From Armatimonadota bacterium (lineage in GTDB: Bacteria; Sysuimicrobiota; Sysuimicrobiia; Sysuimicrobiales; Kaftiobacteriaceae), in the NCBI GenBank assembly GCA_031459765.1, contig JAVKHY010000003.1:1-64000 (forward strand): DNA of 64,000 bases, given 5' to 3'. Each line of letters starts with the position of its first letter. The first letter of the stretch is position 1. The notes under the pieces were generated by a model that saw nothing but the letters and a program-made list of their open reading frames with translations, was not told where the DNA came from and ran no database searches. Positions 20,342 to 28,227 of this stretch are shown in pieces. The translations under genes and the position numbers were made by a program.

Positions 20342-21331
20342 GTGGCCAGACCCAAAGTGTATGTCTGCCGGCGCATCCCGGAGGCGGCCCTGGAGATCGT
20401 GCGCGGGGTGGCCGAGATGCGCCTGTGGGACCGCGAAGACGTCCCTCCGCCCCGTGACGTGCTGCTGCAGGAGGCGGCCGAGTGCGACGGGCTGCTCACC
20501 CTGCTGACCGACCGCGTGGACGGCGAACTGCTGGCGCGCGCGCCGCGCCTGCGGGTCGTCGCCAACATGGCCGTGGGGTTCGACAACATCGACGTGGCCG
20601 CGGCCACGGCCCGCGGCGTCGTCGTCACCAACACGCCCGAGGTGCTCACCGAGACCACGGCCGACTTCGCCTTCGCCCTCATCCTGGCCGCCGCCCGGCG
20701 GCTGGTGGAGGCCGATGCCTTCACCCGCGCCGGTCGGTGGAAGACCTGGGGACCGCTGCTGCTGGCCGGTCAGGACGTGCACCACGCCACCCTGGGGCTG
20801 ATCGGGGTCGGCCGCATCGGGTCGGCGGTCGCCCGGCGCGCCAGGGGGTTCGAGATGCGCATCCTCTACTACGACACCGTCCGCCGCCACGACCTGGAGC
20901 GGCAGTTGGGCCTGGAGTTCCGGGAGCTGAACGATGTGCTGCGGGAGGCGGACATCATCAGTGTGCACGTGCCGCTGACGCCGCAGACGCGCCACCTCAT
21001 CGGCAGGGAGCAGTTCCGGATGATGAAGAAGACGGCGGTGTTCGTGAATGCGGCGCGGGGACCGATCGTGGACCAGGCGGCGCTCGTCGAGGCGCTGCGC
21101 ACGCGCACGATCTACGCCGCCGGCCTCGACGTCTTCGAGCAGGAGCCCATCGCTCCCGACGACCCGCTGCTGACCCTGGACAACGTGGTGGTCGCCCCGC
21201 ACATCGCCAGCGCCAGCATTCCCACCCGCACGCGCATGGCCACGCTGGCCGCGGAGAACCTCGCCGCCGTGCTCCAGGGCCGGCGCCCGCCGACCCCGGT
21301 GAACCCGGAAGTCCTGGACCGGCCGTCGTGA
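20342..21331 (+). CDS. D-2-hydroxyacid dehydrogenase (glyoxylate/hydroxypyruvate reductase-like)
   Basis: 329-aa NAD(P)-dependent reductase of the GyaR/D-glycerate dehydrogenase group. The NAD-binding turn is LGLIGVGRIGSAVARRA (about 148-164). The catalytic Arg is in VFVNAARGPIVDQ, the Glu in DVFEQEPI, and the His in NVVVAPHIASAS. The N-terminal substrate loop VVANMAVGFDNIDV is also typical. GTG start with GGAGG 8-9 nt upstream. Reactions may include glyoxylate to glycolate or hydroxypyruvate to glycerate; the neighbours do not tell which. Confidence 0.92.
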   Translation: MARPKVYVCRRIPEAALEIVRGVAEMRLWDREDVPPPRDVLLQEAAECDGLLTLLTDRVDGELLARAPRLRVVANMAVGFDNIDVAAATARGVVVTNTPEVLTETTADFAFALILAAARRLVEADAFTRAGRWKTWGPLLLAGQDVHHATLGLIGVGRIGSAVARRARGFEMRILYYDTVRRHDLERQLGLEFRELNDVLREADIISVHVPLTPQTRHLIGREQFRMMKKTAVFVNAARGPIVDQAALVEALRTRTIYAAGLDVFEQEPIAPDDPLLTLDNVVVAPHIASASIPTRTRMATLAAENLAAVLQGRRPPTPVNPEVLDRPS

Positions 21332-21370
21332 TCGCCGGCCCCCCGCCGATCCTGCGGCAGCACAAACCGC

Positions 21371-21395
21371 GAGGGCGCCGGCGGCCGGCGCCCTC
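21371..21395. terminator. Bidirectional terminator-like hairpin between convergent genes
   Basis: Perfect 11-bp stem (21371-21381 with 21385-21395) with a 3-nt loop in the 91-bp gap between the convergent dehydrogenase and binding-protein genes. No T-run on either side, so possibly Rho-assisted or a 3'-end protector. Confidence 0.6.
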
Positions 21396-21422
21396 CACGG
21401 TCGCGGGATCCCGTCCTGCGGC

Positions 21423-22994
21423 CTACTCCTTGTAGATGGTCCAGGTCCGGAAGTTCATGTCCGGGCTGAGCACGACGCCCTTCACGTTCTTCTGGTAGAT
21501 GGCGAAGGCCTGCAGGTTGTTGGACCACATGGGCACGAGGATGGCGCTCTCGGCCAGCAGCCGCTGGGCCTGTGCATAGAGCCGGGTGCGGGCGGCCCGG
21601 TCGTCGGTGGTCTTGGCCTGTCCCAGAAGCTGCTGGAACTGCTGGTAGTACTGCTTGTCCTGGGCGCTGGTGGCCTTGTTCAGGAACGTCCCCAGCCCCT
21701 CCGGGGATTCGATCAACCAGGGCGCCAGGAAGTTGTCGGGATCCACGAAGTCCGGGAACCAGCCCAGGAAGAACATGCCGAACTCCCCGGCGGCCATCGA
21801 CTTCGTGTAGGTGGCCCACTCCTGGGTCCGGATCGTCACCGCCGCCGCCCCGGTCTCCTCGATGGCCCGTTTGACGACGGCGCCGGCGTCGGGCTCGGTG
21901 TTCCCGTAGCGGACCGGCGTGAGCCACAGCGTGATGTTCAGCTTGCGGCCGGCGCTGTATCCGGCTTCGCTGAGCAGGCGGCGGGCCTGGGCCAGGTCCC
22001 GCCTGGGGAAGGCCTGGATGTGGCTCCACAGCCCCGGGGGAACCATGCTGTACAGTGGCGTGTTGATCCCGCCGAAGACGTTCTGCGCGATGCGGTCGCG
22101 GTCGATGGCATAGGCGATGGCCCGGCGCACCCGCACATCGTCAAAGGGTGTGGCGGTGACGTTGAAGACGATGTAGCGCACGGACAGGCTCGGTCCGCGC
22201 TGGACGGTGACCCGCGGGCTCCGCTGCAGTCTCCGGATGTCTTCGGGGTTGAAGCTCCGGAAGCCGATGTCCACCTGACCGGACTCCGTGGCCGCGGCCA
22301 GGGCCGAGGCGTCGGAGAGGAAGGTGGTGATCACGCGCCGGGTTCGGGGCGCGGGCCCCCAGTAGCCGGAGTAGGCCTCGTACACGGTGCGCTGGTCCGG
22401 CACGTACTGGACCAGGCGGTACGGCCCCGTCCCCACGAAGCGGCCCTTGGCGAACTCGTTGGGGGGTCCGGTAAACCTGTAGATGTGCGCCGGCGCCACG
22501 CCCCAGGTCATCCGCGAGAGGAAGGTCGCGTCGCGCTGCTTCAGGTTGATGCGTACGGTGCGGGCGTCGATGACGTCGACGCTCTTGATGTTCTCGATGA
22601 GGGCCACGCCGCCTTCCGGCCCCTTGCGGCGGAGGACCGTGTCCAGCGACGCCTTCACCGCGGCCGCGTCAAAGGGCGTCCCGTCGGTGAAGGTCACCCC
22701 CGACCGCAGCCGGAAGGTGTAGGCCAGCCCGTCGGAGGATGCCTGCCACGACTCGGCGAGCTGCCCGACGATCTCCGTCGTACCCTGTCGGAACTGCACC
22801 AGGGCTTCCGAGATCTGGCCGAAGACGTGCCACGTCCAGTAGTCGTAGGAGTTCTCCGGCGACAGCTCGGTAATCTTGTCCGTGGTGCCCAGGACGATGG
22901 TGTCCGGCGGCGCCGCTGCGGGCGCCGTGGGAACACCGACCATGAGCAATGCCGCAGCGACCAGGACCCAGGTCGCAGGGCGAAACCGCCCCAT
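21423..22994 (-). CDS. ABC transporter substrate-binding protein, dipeptide/oligopeptide family (SBP_bac_5)
   Basis: 523-aa exported solute receptor. The signal peptide (RPATWVLVAAALLMVGVPTAPAAA) has no lipobox Cys, so it should be cleaved and free in a periplasm-like space. The body shows family-5 landmarks: QISEALVQF, LAESWQASSDGLAYTFRLR.GVTFTDGTPFDA, VGTGPYRLVQY, and VRRAIAYAIDRDRIA. Ligand is probably a peptide, but this family also binds nickel, glycosides and other solutes. ATG 22994 has GGAGGTGAG just upstream. It is the last gene of a three-gene minus-strand operon behind the two permeases, without ATPase genes. Confidence 0.92.
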   Translation of the reverse strand: MGRFRPATWVLVAAALLMVGVPTAPAAAPPDTIVLGTTDKITELSPENSYDYWTWHVFGQISEALVQFRQGTTEIVGQLAESWQASSDGLAYTFRLRSGVTFTDGTPFDAAAVKASLDTVLRRKGPEGGVALIENIKSVDVIDARTVRINLKQRDATFLSRMTWGVAPAHIYRFTGPPNEFAKGRFVGTGPYRLVQYVPDQRTVYEAYSGYWGPAPRTRRVITTFLSDASALAAATESGQVDIGFRSFNPEDIRRLQRSPRVTVQRGPSLSVRYIVFNVTATPFDDVRVRRAIAYAIDRDRIAQNVFGGINTPLYSMVPPGLWSHIQAFPRRDLAQARRLLSEAGYSAGRKLNITLWLTPVRYGNTEPDAGAVVKRAIEETGAAAVTIRTQEWATYTKSMAAGEFGMFFLGWFPDFVDPDNFLAPWLIESPEGLGTFLNKATSAQDKQYYQQFQQLLGQAKTTDDRAARTRLYAQAQRLLAESAILVPMWSNNLQAFAIYQKNVKGVVLSPDMNFRTWTIYKE

Positions 22995-23081
22995 GCGCTC
23001 ACCTCCGGTGTGGAGTCTCCCTCCCAGGATGCCGGCGGGGAAACTCCTTCGGCGCGGGCCGGGCACACCCTGCCGTGGCCC

Positions 23082-23909
23082 TCAGGCCAGCCGGCGCCGG
23101 CGGGGGTTGAGGCGGTCGTTGATCCCCTCTCCGATCATGCCGAAGCCGACCGAGAGCATGATGATCATCAGGCCCGGGAAGGTGATCAGCCACCAGTAGC
23201 CGGCCTGGAGGAACTTCTGTCCGTTCTGGATGTCGAAGCCCCAGTCGGGCGTCGGCGGGGGCAGCCCGAAGCCGAGGAAGGAGAGGGCCGCTTCGGTGAG
23301 GATCGCGTCGGCGATGTTGAAGGACGGGACGGTCATGACCGCGGCCAGGGTGTTGGGCGCCACATGCCGGAACAGCGTGCGGGCGCCCGAGGCCCCCAGC
23401 GCCCGGGCCGCTTCCACAAACTCCTGGGCCCGGACCGCCAGGACCTGCCCGCGCGCCACCCGGAAGTAGGTGGGAATGTACACGAAGGCGATCGCCGCCG
23501 TCATGTTGACCAGCCCGGGCCCGAGCATGGCCACGATGGCGATGGCCAGGATGAGGCCGGGGAAGGAGTAGATGGCATCCATGGTCAGGGAGAGGAGGCG
23601 GTCGAGACGGCCCCCGGCGTAACCCGAGATCCAGCCGAGCACCGTGCCCACGCCGAGCGAGAGCGCGCAGGAGAGCACCGCCACCAGGATCGGAATCCGG
23701 CCCCCGTAGAGGACCCGGCTGAGCACGTCCCGCTGCAGCTGGTCGGTCCCCATGAGATGGGCCCGGCCGGGGGGCTGGAGCCGCTCCAGCGACGTCGGTG
23801 CGGTGGGATCGAAGGGCGCCAGGAGGGGGGCGAAGCCGGTGACCACCACCACCAGGCCCACGATGACCAGCCCGCTGATGAGCAGATAGTCGCGCCGCAG
23901 CCGCAGCAT
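23082..23909 (-). CDS. ABC transporter permease, DppC type
   Basis: Second membrane subunit of the peptide-type importer, 275 aa. An N-terminal membrane helix (LLISGLVIVGLVVVVTGFAPLLAPFDP) leads into the typical HLMGTDQLQRDVLSRVLYGGRIPI. Five further segments and the EAA loop (EFVEAARALGASGARTLFRHVAPN) follow, contacting an ATPase. Its ATG overlaps the stop of the upstream permease by one base, so the two are translationally coupled. Confidence 0.93.
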   Translation of the reverse strand: MLRLRRDYLLISGLVIVGLVVVVTGFAPLLAPFDPTAPTSLERLQPPGRAHLMGTDQLQRDVLSRVLYGGRIPILVAVLSCALSLGVGTVLGWISGYAGGRLDRLLSLTMDAIYSFPGLILAIAIVAMLGPGLVNMTAAIAFVYIPTYFRVARGQVLAVRAQEFVEAARALGASGARTLFRHVAPNTLAAVMTVPSFNIADAILTEAALSFLGFGLPPPTPDWGFDIQNGQKFLQAGYWWLITFPGLMIIMLSVGFGMIGEGINDRLNPRRRRLA

Positions 23910-24925
23910 CAGAAGCGAATCCGGGGATTCAGGCGGGCGTACAGGACGTCCACCAGCAGGTTGACCGCAGCGATGAAGAAGGCGATGAAGATTACCGCCC
24001 CCTGAATGGCGGTGAAGTCGCGGGAGGAGATGGCCTCCAGCAGGTAGCGGGCGATCCCCGGCCAGGAGTAGACGGTCTCGGTGAGGATGGCCCCCGCCAT
24101 GAGGAGGGCGAACTGTAGGCCCACGACCGTGACGATGGGAATGAGCGCGTTGCTCAGCGCATGGCGGAGGATCACGGCGGGTTCGGGCAGCCCCTTGGCC
24201 CGGGCCACGGTCACGTACTCGCGGTCCAGCACATCCAGCATGCTGGACCGGGTCATCCGGCCGATGAACCCGGAGACGACGATGGCCAGCGTCAGTGCCG
24301 GGAGGGCCAGGTGATGCAGGGCGCTGAGGAAGAGGCCCACCTGGCCGCGGAGGAGCGTGTCCAGGGTGTAGAGGTTGGTGATGGGGCGGAAGAAGGCTTC
24401 GGCGACGGGATCGAGCCGGCCCCCGGCGGGGAAGAGACGCCAGCGCACGGCGAAGAGCATGAGGAACATCAGCCCGATCCAGAAGACGGGCATGGCGAAG
24501 GAGGCGATGTTCAGCACCCGGACCACGTGATCGGCCCGGCGGTCGCGGCGCACGGAGGCGAAGACGCCGCTGACCAGGCCGAGGAGCGTGGCCCCGGCCA
24601 TCCCGAAGACCGCCAGCTCGATGGTGGCGGGGAAGCGCAGGAGCAGCTCCCGGGCCACGGGCTGTCCGGTACGGATGGAGGTGCCGAAGTCGAGGCGCAC
24701 GGCGTCGGCGAGGTAGTCCAGGTACTGGATCGGCAGCGGGCGATTGAGCCCCAGGCCCTCGCGGCACTCCTCCAGCCGCTCCGCGGTGATGTTGCGACCG
24801 CCCAGCAGCGCCAGGCAGGGGTCCCCGGGCAGGATGCGCAGGATGAGGAAGACCAGGGTGAGGAGGATCAACAGCATGGGCACGGTGAGCGCCAGCCGGG
24901 TCAGGATGTATCGTCCGATGCCCAC
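23909..24925 (-). CDS. ABC transporter permease, DppB type
   Basis: First membrane subunit of the peptide-type importer, 338 aa with six predicted membrane segments. DppB landmarks are visible: YILTRLALTVPMLLILLTLVFLILRILPGDP at the start, GLGLNRPLPIQYLDYL, and the EAA loop (YVTVARAKGLPEPAVILRHALSN). A GTG start at 24925 has GGAGG about 15 nt upstream, overlapping the edge of a hairpin (24943-24969). First gene of the operon running to 21423. Confidence 0.92.
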   Translation of the reverse strand: MGIGRYILTRLALTVPMLLILLTLVFLILRILPGDPCLALLGGRNITAERLEECREGLGLNRPLPIQYLDYLADAVRLDFGTSIRTGQPVARELLLRFPATIELAVFGMAGATLLGLVSGVFASVRRDRRADHVVRVLNIASFAMPVFWIGLMFLMLFAVRWRLFPAGGRLDPVAEAFFRPITNLYTLDTLLRGQVGLFLSALHHLALPALTLAIVVSGFIGRMTRSSMLDVLDREYVTVARAKGLPEPAVILRHALSNALIPIVTVVGLQFALLMAGAILTETVYSWPGIARYLLEAISSRDFTAIQGAVIFIAFFIAAVNLLVDVLYARLNPRIRF

Positions 24926-24942
24926 ACAGGCCGTCTTTGCCT

Positions 24943-24969
24943 CCGGCGGGACCCTTTTCCTCCCGCCGG
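24943..24969 (-). promoter_or_regulatory. Hairpin in the leader of the dppB-like gene
   Basis: An 8-bp perfect stem (24943-24950 with 24962-24969) with an 11-nt loop lies 18 nt upstream of the GTG, in the divergent gap to the amino acid binding-protein gene. Its promoter-proximal end touches the only GGAGG near the start, so it could modulate translation. Confidence 0.35.
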
Positions 24970-25050
24970 CGGGGCGCGCTGGAGGAGATGGCTGGGGCAG
25001 GGAGAAGTAGGCGCAGGCGCGGCAGGTATCTGACGCAAGGAGGGACCAGG

Positions 25051-25878
25051 ATGCGGAGAGCCTTCAGCGGACGGCTCTACCTGATCGTATGGGCGCTCGT
25101 CGCCGCGCTGGCGCTGGCCGGCTGCCAGCGTCAGCAGGCGCAGCGGCAGGCCCCGGCGCCGCAGGCCGGGCCGGTGCCGGACCTCGGCGGTCGGACGATC
25201 CGCGTGGCCACCGACGCCACCTATCCGCCCTTCGAGATGCTGGACGAAAACAAAAACATCGTCGGCTACGACATCGACCTCATCACGGAGATCTGCAAGC
25301 TGGCCAACTGCAAGCCCGACATCAAGAGCACGGCCTGGGACGGGATCTTCCCGGCCCTGCAGAAGGGCGATTTCGACGCGGTGATCTCCGGGGTGACCAT
25401 CACCGCCGAACGTGACAAGACCATGGACTTCACCGACCCGTACATCGAGGTGGGCCAGGTGCTGCTGGTGCGCGCCGACGAGGAGCGGATCCGCGGGCTG
25501 GAGGACATGGCGGACAAGTCCGTGGCCGTGCAGCGCGGGACGACCAACGACGAGACGGCGACGCAGCTGCAGAAGGAGGGGAAGATCAAGGAGGTCAAGC
25601 GCTTCCCCACCTTTGACCTGGCGGTGCGGTCGCTGCTGAACAAGGATGTGGACGCGGTGGTCATCGACAACACCGCCGCCTCGGGGTACATGGGCACGAA
25701 CCCCAACCAGCTCAAGATTGCGGGCGAGAAGTTCACCAGCGAAGGCCTGGGGATCGTGGTGCGCGAGGGCGACAAAGAGCTGCAGAACGCCTTCAACGCC
25801 GCCCTCAAGGTCCTCAAGGAAAACGGCACGATGGACCGGCTGTACCAGAAGTGGTTCGTCGAGTTCAAGCCGTCCTGA
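25051..25878 (+). CDS. Polar amino acid ABC transporter substrate-binding lipoprotein
   Basis: 275-aa extracytoplasmic receptor of the SBP_bac_3 (HisJ/GlnH) family. The signal peptide ends in a lipobox (ALALAGCQRQ), predicting lipid anchoring. Family motifs: IRVATDATYPPFEMLDENKN, GYDIDLITEIC, FDAVISGVTITAERDKTMDFTDPY and the C-terminal DRLYQKWF. Two Cys (EICKLANCKPD) may form a disulphide. AAGGAGGG precedes ATG 25051. The cognate permease follows after 65 bp containing a strong hairpin; a matching ATPase is not adjacent but one of the right type lies at 60852-61610. Confidence 0.94.
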   Translation: MRRAFSGRLYLIVWALVAALALAGCQRQQAQRQAPAPQAGPVPDLGGRTIRVATDATYPPFEMLDENKNIVGYDIDLITEICKLANCKPDIKSTAWDGIFPALQKGDFDAVISGVTITAERDKTMDFTDPYIEVGQVLLVRADEERIRGLEDMADKSVAVQRGTTNDETATQLQKEGKIKEVKRFPTFDLAVRSLLNKDVDAVVIDNTAASGYMGTNPNQLKIAGEKFTSEGLGIVVREGDKELQNAFNAALKVLKENGTMDRLYQKWFVEFKPS

Positions 25879-25902
25879 GGCGGCGCGGCGCCGACGGGAG
25901 TG

Positions 25903-25928
25903 GCGGGGGAGCGTAGGCGCTCCCCCGC
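25903..25928 (+). terminator. Intra-operon hairpin between binding-protein and permease genes
   Basis: Perfect 11-bp GC-rich stem (25903-25913 with 25918-25928) with loop TAGG, without a T-run. The position suggests partial termination or 3'-end stabilisation of the binding-protein message. Confidence 0.55.
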
Positions 25929-25943
25929 GCCATTCTCCGGCCT

Positions 25944-26768
25944 ATGGGCCCACCGACACCTCCCCCGCAGCCGGAGCTCAGCCCCGAGCTCCCCGGCCGG
26001 GGCCGGCTCCTGTCCTGGGGCACCCTGGAGCGGGCGCCGTGGTGGATGCTGGCGCTGCTCATCGGGGGGCTGCTGGCCCTGCTGGGCATCCTGGGCTCTC
26101 CGGTGTACCGTGAGACCTACAACTTCCTGGCCCCCGCCGTCATCGTGACGTTGAAGCTGGCCTTCGCCGCCTACGGCCTGGCCATGATCCTGGGGTTGAT
26201 CGCCGCCCTGGGGCAGCTCTCCAGCCATCCCGTCCCCTACACTCTGGCCCGGCTCTACGTGGAGGTGGTGCGGGGGGTGCCGCTGCTGGTGCAGCTCATC
26301 TACATCGCCTTCGTCGTCACCCCGGTCCTGGCCGATCTGACCGGACAGCGCTGGCTGCGCAGCGACATGGTGCGGGCGACGTTGGGCCTGGGGATCGGCT
26401 ACGGCGCCTACCTGGCGGAGATCTACCGGGCCGGCATCCAGTCCATTCCCCGCGGCCAGACGGAGGCCGCCCGGTCGCTGGGGATGTCGCCCTGGCTGGC
26501 GATGCGGCACGTCATCCTGCCCCAGGCCATCCGGGTGATCCTGCCGCCGCTGGGCAACGACTTCGTGGCCATGCTTAAGGACAGCTCGCTGGCCTCGGTG
26601 ATCTCGGTGCAGGAGCTGACCTACACGGGAAGTCTGCTCAACGCCCGCACCTTCCGCTCCTTCGAGACCTACAACATGGTGGCGCTGCTCTACCTGATCA
26701 TGACCCTGCTGGGGTCGTTGGGCGTGCGCGGCCTGGAGCGCTGGGCGGGGAAGGGGTATCGGCACTGA
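25944..26768 (+). CDS. Polar amino acid ABC transporter permease (HisM/GlnP type)
   Basis: 274-aa inner-membrane subunit. A Pro-rich soluble N-terminus of about 30 residues precedes the first helix (WMLALLIGGLLALLGILG). The HEQM-family core then shows VTLKLAFAAYGLAMILGLI, EVVRGVPLLVQLIYIAF, GAYLAEIYRAGIQSIPRGQTEAARSLGMS and LPPLGNDFVAMLKDSSLASVI. It should dimerise and couple to a GlnQ-type ATPase. ATG 25944 lacks a good Shine-Dalgarno. Only one permease gene is present, so a homodimer is likely. Confidence 0.93.
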   Translation: MGPPTPPPQPELSPELPGRGRLLSWGTLERAPWWMLALLIGGLLALLGILGSPVYRETYNFLAPAVIVTLKLAFAAYGLAMILGLIAALGQLSSHPVPYTLARLYVEVVRGVPLLVQLIYIAFVVTPVLADLTGQRWLRSDMVRATLGLGIGYGAYLAEIYRAGIQSIPRGQTEAARSLGMSPWLAMRHVILPQAIRVILPPLGNDFVAMLKDSSLASVISVQELTYTGSLLNARTFRSFETYNMVALLYLIMTLLGSLGVRGLERWAGKGYRH

Positions 26769-26775
26769 GATCCCT

Positions 26776-26970
26776 TTGACCCTTCGATCCTCGGGCTGCA
26801 GCACCGCGTATGCCGCCGGCGGATGCTGTCGCGTGTGCGTCAAGGGGAAAGCCTGCGGCGACTCGTGCATCGCCCGCTGGAAGACCTGCCACAAAGGTCC
26901 AGGGTGTGCCTGCAATGCCTTGGAGCAGATGTCACCTCACGCATCCCTCATCTTCCCGTTTCCCATCTAG
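26776..26970 (+). CDS. Small Cys-rich protein (about 64 aa), possibly lacking its export signal
   Basis: Nine Cys in about 40 residues in the order GCCRVCVKGKACGDSC, then KTCHKG, then GCACNA. The CxVC-KGKACGDSCI-xxxTCHK-GCACNA pattern resembles short bacterial Cys-rich domains of unknown function that I recall as usually exported. Here the frame can only start at TTG 26776, 7 bp after the permease stop, with no Shine-Dalgarno and no signal peptide, and the last 16 residues look random. It may be a degraded copy. The regular Cys pattern argues against chance. Confidence 0.45.
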   Translation: MTLRSSGCSTAYAAGGCCRVCVKGKACGDSCIARWKTCHKGPGCACNALEQMSPHASLIFPFPI

Positions 26971-27017
26971 GGCTGAGGGCCCTGCGGCCGGAGGCTTCGA
27001 ACGATCCTGCCGTTCCG

Positions 27018-27046
27018 TTGAGGGCGCCCTGCAGGGCCGCTATAAT
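27018..27046 (+). promoter_or_regulatory. Sigma-70 promoter of tRNA-Val
   Basis: TTGAGG (27018-27023), 17-nt spacer, TATAAT (27041-27046). Transcription would start near 27053, about six bases before the mature tRNA 5' end. Confidence 0.75.
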
Positions 27047-27058
27047 GGGTGCAGCCGC

Positions 27059-27133
27059 GGGCGCTTAGCTCAGAGGTAGAGCGCCTCTCTGACGCAGAGG
27101 AGGTCGCAGGTTCAAGTCCTGCAGCGCCCACCA
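27059..27133 (+). tRNA. tRNA-Val (anticodon GAC), CCA encoded
   Basis: Full cloverleaf: acceptor GGGCGCT pairs AGCGCCC; D-arm GCTC/GAGC; anticodon stem CCTCT/AGAGG around loop CTGACGC, so the anticodon is GAC, reading GUC and GUU valine codons; T-arm GCAGG/CCTGC around TTCAAGT; discriminator A and encoded CCA at 27131-27133. Confidence 0.97.
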
Positions 27134-27156
27134 CGGTGGTCCGCGTGATCCGCTGC

Positions 27157-28092
27157 CTACCCCGACGGCCGTGTCCGCACCCAGTGCGCCCGCGGGTTGG
27201 GCAGGGGAGTCAGCGTGCGCTCCAGCATCTCCCGCAGGGGTTCGAACCTGGGCGGCAGGGCGAGGCGCTCGCCGAGGTGCTCCAGGGGCTCATCGGTGGT
27301 GAAGCCGGGGCCCAGGGTGGCGATCTCGAAGAGCACGCCGCCGGGCTCGTGGAAATAGATGGAGCGGAAGTAGAAGCGGTCGATGACCGGGGTGGGGTGG
27401 CCGCCCCCGTCGAGGACCCGCCGGCGCCAGGCCTCGTGGTTCTCCATGGTGGAGGCCCAGGCGACGTGGTGGACGGTGCCGGCCCCGGGAATTCCGGGAC
27501 GGTCCGCAGGGTCGCAGGCGTAGAACCCGCCGCGTCGCGCGCCCCGCGCCGTGAGCCGGTGGTCGGCCTCGGCCGTGAACTGCAGGACTTCGAGGAGGAA
27601 CGACCGGCTGGCCGGGGGATCGGCGGCGAAGGCGCGGACGCCGTCGAAGCCCTGCAGGGCCACGGCGGCGGGGATCTCGGGGTGGTCGGCGATCAGAGGC
27701 TCGTCGCGGACGTCGGTCACGGCGATCTCGAGGCCCAGGCCTTCCGGATCGGTGAACGTCAGACGGTGGCCGTCGCGTTCGGCGGCGATCCCTTCCCGGC
27801 GCAGCCGCTCCTCCCAAAAGGCCAGAGCCTCTGGCGAACCGACCCGCCAGACGATCCGATGGACCATCCCCGCCCCCGCCCGTCCCCGACGGGCCCCGGG
27901 ATACTCGAAGAAGGTCAGGTCCGCGCCGGGGCTGCCGGCTTCGTCGCTGTAGAAAAGGTGGTAGGCCGTCGGGTCGTCCTGGTTGACGGTCTTCTTGACC
28001 AGCCGCAGGCCCAGCACCCGGGTGTAGAAATCGAGGTTTCGCCGGGCGTCCGCGGTGATCGCCGTGATGTGGTGAATGCCCTCCAGCCGCAT
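27157..28092 (-). CDS. VOC-superfamily ring-cleaving dioxygenase-like protein
   Basis: 311-aa protein with two vicinal-oxygen-chelate halves. The first metal-site His is in LEGIHHITAITADARRNLDFYTRVLG. Further landmarks are GMVHRIVWRV and, in the second half, GTVHHVAWAS and a late Glu in GGVLFEIATLGPGFTTDE. This arrangement is typical of PcpA/MhqO-like hydroquinone-type ring-cleaving dioxygenases. Actual substrates are unknown; several bacterial members respond to quinone stress. ATG 28092 has GAGGAGG 9 nt upstream. Convergent with the tRNA gene and divergent from a sugar-type ABC operon. Confidence 0.88.
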   Translation of the reverse strand: MRLEGIHHITAITADARRNLDFYTRVLGLRLVKKTVNQDDPTAYHLFYSDEAGSPGADLTFFEYPGARRGRAGAGMVHRIVWRVGSPEALAFWEERLRREGIAAERDGHRLTFTDPEGLGLEIAVTDVRDEPLIADHPEIPAAVALQGFDGVRAFAADPPASRSFLLEVLQFTAEADHRLTARGARRGGFYACDPADRPGIPGAGTVHHVAWASTMENHEAWRRRVLDGGGHPTPVIDRFYFRSIYFHEPGGVLFEIATLGPGFTTDEPLEHLGERLALPPRFEPLREMLERTLTPLPNPRAHWVRTRPSG

Positions 28093-28227
28093 GGTGGGGT
28101 TCCTCCTCACCGATCTACCGCTGTTCAACTCGATTCCCGGCCCACATAATCCCCGGGAGGCGGCCTCCCGCTCTGCAGCGAAGAACAGAAAGGACACGCC
28201 GCAGACGACTGGCGCAGGAGGTGCCTC

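Noticed and set aside
22020-24005. 661-codon plus-strand open frame
   Set aside because: Antisense to the binding-protein and permease genes, which have clear family motifs.
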